A DNA stretch of 64,000 bases from Novosphingobium fuchskuhlense (lineage in GTDB: Bacteria; Pseudomonadota; Alphaproteobacteria; Sphingomonadales; Sphingomonadaceae). The stretch is from NCBI RefSeq assembly GCF_001519075.1, contig NZ_KQ954245.1:845552-909551 (forward strand). Direction: 5' to 3'. Shown one piece after another: positions 62,206 to 64,000 of this stretch (positions within the stretch are counted from its first letter, which is position 1; every line of letters begins with the position of its first letter). Position numbers and translations under genes: made by a program. Under the pieces are notes generated by a model that ran no database searches, was not told the origin of the DNA, and saw only the letters and a program-made list of their open reading frames with translations.

Positions 62206-64000
62206 CACAGACCATAGCAACATCGGCGGGCTGGCATTTCTGGATCGATCGCGGCGGCACCTTTACCGATATCGTCGCGCGCGCGCCAGGAGGGGGGCTT
62301 CACACCGCCAAACTGCTCAGCGAAAACCCCGCGCACTACGGCGATGCCGCCACGGCCGGCATCCGCCGCATTCTCGGCCTTGCCCCCGGCGCGCCGATCC
62401 CGCAGGGCCGCATCGTCGAAGTGCGCATGGGCACCACGGTCGCCACCAACGCCCTGCTCGAACGCAAGGGTGAACCGGTACTGCTGCTGATCACCAAGGG
62501 CTTCGGGGACCTTCTCCAGCTTGGCCACACGGCGCGTCCACGCCTGTTCGATCTCGATGTGCGCTTGCCCGAAGCGCTCTACGCAGCGGTCGAGGAAGTC
62601 GGCGGGCGGGTTGCGGCGACGGGCGAAGTGCTGGCCCCGCTCGATGAGGCCGCCGTGCGCGCCGCCCTTGCCTGCCACCGCGCCGCCGGCATCAAGGCCT
62701 GCGCCATCGCGCTGATCCACGGCTGGCGCTATCCCGACATGGAAGCGCGGATCGCCGCGCTCGCTGTCGAAGCCGGCTTCACCCAGATCACCGCCAGCCA
62801 TGCAGCCAGCAGCGCCATCGGCCTTGTCGCACGTGGGCGCACGGCGCTGGTCGACGCCTATCTCTCGCCGGTCCTCCGTGAATATGTCGGCCGCGTCACC
62901 GCAGATCTCGGCGCTGATACGCCGCTCGCCTTCATGCGCTCCGACGGCGGACTCAGCGCTGCCGCCGATTTCCACGGTCGCGATGCCATCCTCTCCGGCC
63001 CCGCAGGCGGCATCGTCGGCGCGGCGCGCACGGCCGAGGCCGCGGGCTTTGCGCGCATCGTCGCGTTCGACATGGGCGGCACCTCGACCGACATCGCGCT
63101 CTATGCCGGCCAGTTCGAGCGCACCTTCGAAGCACAGGTTGCCGGTGCCGATATCCGCGCGCCTATGCTCGCCATCGATACCATTGCAGCGGGCGGCGGC
63201 TCGATCCTCACGTTCGACGGCGCACGCATCCGGGTCGGGCCGGAAAGCGCGGGCGCAGACCCCGGCCCCGCCTGCTACCGGCGCGGAGGGCCGCTTGCGC
63301 TCACCGATGCCAACGTCATGCTCGGCAAGATCAGCCCGGCACACTTCCCCGCGATCTTCGGCCCCGGCGGGGATGAGCCGCTCGATGCCGACGTGGTCGC
63401 CGCCCGCTTCGCAGGCCTTGCCGCGCAGATGGGCGGCGCGCGCAGCCCGCAGCAGGTTGCCGAGGGTTTCCTCGCCGTCGCCGTCGCCGCGATGGCCGCC
63501 GCGATCCGCCGGCTCGCGCTTGGCCGCGGGATCGACGTGCGGGACCATGTCCTCCAGTGCTTCGGCGGCGCCGGCGGCCAGCACGCCTGCCTCGTTGCCG
63601 CCGAACTGGGCATGCGCGAAGTGCTCATCCACCCCTTCGCCGGTGTGCTTTCCGCGCTCGGCATGGGCCTTGCCCGCCGCAGCGCGCTGCGCACGGCCAC
63701 CCTTGAACGCGCGCTGGATGACGACGCGCTGCACTGGCTCGCCCCGCAAAGCGATGCCCTCGCAACCTCCGCCGCGGCCGAACTCGCAGCGCCGGCCGCA
63801 CAGACCACTTGCACGGTCCGCCTGCGTTACACCGGCACAGACACCGCACTTGGCATCCCCCTGGCCTCGGCAGAAACCATGCGCACCGCCTTCGAACGCG
63901 AGCACCACGCCCGCTTCGGCTATGCGGAGCCCGGCCGCGCGCTCACCGTTGCCGAGATCGTGGTCGAAATCCTCGCCGCCCAGGACGCAGTAGCCGACGA
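62202..64000 (+). CDS. 5-oxoprolinase / hydantoinase A-type ATPase, 3' truncated by window edge
   Basis: 599 visible codons from GTG 62202 (overlapping the previous stop as GTGA), reading open to the window end. N-terminal [19 protein letters not shown], then [48 protein letters not shown] and [14 protein letters not shown] are the actin-like ATP-binding motifs of HyuA/5-oxoprolinase. [19 protein letters not shown] and [13 protein letters not shown] follow. It opens 5-oxoproline or hydantoins with ATP. Whether a HyuB part is fused (about 1200 residues) or separate cannot be seen. Confidence 0.9.
   Translation, partial: MTQTIATSAGWHFWIDRGGTFTDIVARAPGGGLHTAKLLSENPAHYGDAATAGIRRILGLAPGAPIPQGRIVEVRMGTTVATNALLERKGEPVLLLITKGFGDLLQLGHTARPRLFDLDVRLPEALYAAVEEVGGRVAATGEVLAPLDEAAVRAALACHRAAGIKACAIALIHGWRYPDMEARIAALAVEAGFTQITASHAASSAIGLVARGRTALVDAYLSPVLREYVGRVTADLGADTPLAFMRSDGGLSAAADFHGRDAILSGPAGGIVGAARTAEAAGFARIVAFDMGGTSTDIALYAGQFERTFEAQVAGADIRAPMLAIDTIAAGGGSILTFDGARIRVGPESAGADPGPACYRRGGPLALTDANVMLGKISPAHFPAIFGPGGDEPLDADVVAARFAGLAAQMGGARSPQQVAEGFLAVAVAAMAAAIRRLALGRGIDVRDHVLQCFGGAGGQHACLVAAELGMREVLIHPFAGVLSALGMGLARRSALRTATLERALDDDALHWLAPQSDALATSAAAELAAPAAQTTCTVRLRYTGTDTALGIPLASAETMRTAFEREHHARFGYAEPGRALTVAEIVVEILAAQDAVAD

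Noticed and set aside
1..64000. Prophage, integron, insertion sequence or tRNA-anchored island
   Set aside because: No transposase, integrase, terminal inverted repeats, attachment duplication or tRNA cloverleaf was found on either strand by reading; gene spacing and overall base composition are even except for the AT-rich gap at 41.9-42.4 kb.

Overview
This 64 kb window is GC-rich and densely coded. It contains no rRNA, tRNA, phage or IS element that I can recognise. TonB-dependent uptake, a TorF-type porin, a Slam-like outer-membrane protein, many ring-fission genes and an unlinked RND/OMF efflux pair suggest an aerobic alphaproteobacterium, most likely a sphingomonad (Novosphingobium/Erythrobacter-like). 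That placement is inference from gene content, not from a marker gene.

Layout. 1-9.7 kb: the end of an RND efflux pump with its outer-membrane lipoprotein, a divergent OxyR-like LysR regulator, and a three-gene type-I-secretion-like operon whose ABC protein has lost every ATPase motif. 9.7-17.5 kb: a PQQ/haem c alcohol dehydrogenase, a fatty acid desaturase, a secreted amidohydrolase, an acetoacetate-decarboxylase-like protein, a fumarylacetoacetate-hydrolase-family protein and an AraC regulator. 17.5-28.7 kb: a catabolic island with gabT, gabD, an MFS carrier, an AraC regulator, a class-1 glutamine amidotransferase, a class III extradiol dioxygenase, a P450, a glutamine-synthetase-like ligase and an HpaE-like aldehyde dehydrogenase. 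This reads as a gamma-glutamylation route for an amine, probably an aromatic one. 28.7-33.4 kb: an ECF sigma factor, anti-sigma factor, subtilase and porin operon facing an RTX protein, with a shared promoter-like motif in front of both.

33.4-42 kb: a TetR regulator and an aromatic (aralkyl) amine dehydrogenase operon (aauBEDA) followed by two c-type cytochromes, a TonB receptor and an acyl-CoA synthetase. 42.4-52.6 kb: trifunctional propionyl-CoA synthase, bifunctional malonyl-CoA reductase and accA, which together make the acetyl-CoA to propionyl-CoA half of the 3-hydroxypropionate bicycle. 52.6-57 kb: a cupin, then a TetR-controlled meta-cleavage set (flavin hydroxylase, type I extradiol dioxygenase, FAH hydrolase) behind a 17-bp perfect inverted repeat. 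57-61 kb: a Slam-like (type XI) secretion protein and a large three-barrel cargo with no lipobox. 61.1 kb to the end: a cysteine-synthase-like PLP enzyme and the first 599 codons of a 5-oxoprolinase/hydantoinase.

Working together. The amine dehydrogenase, the gamma-glutamyl island and two ring-fission routes all point to growth on aromatic amines or phenylalkyl compounds. The 3-hydroxypropionate module would allow CO2-dependent assimilation of acetyl-CoA to propionyl-CoA beside that carbon supply. The most unusual items are the P450-containing glutamylation island, the anti-sigma factor with a protease-propeptide-like domain next to a subtilase, the pseudo-ATPase secretion operon and the lipobox-less Slam cargo.
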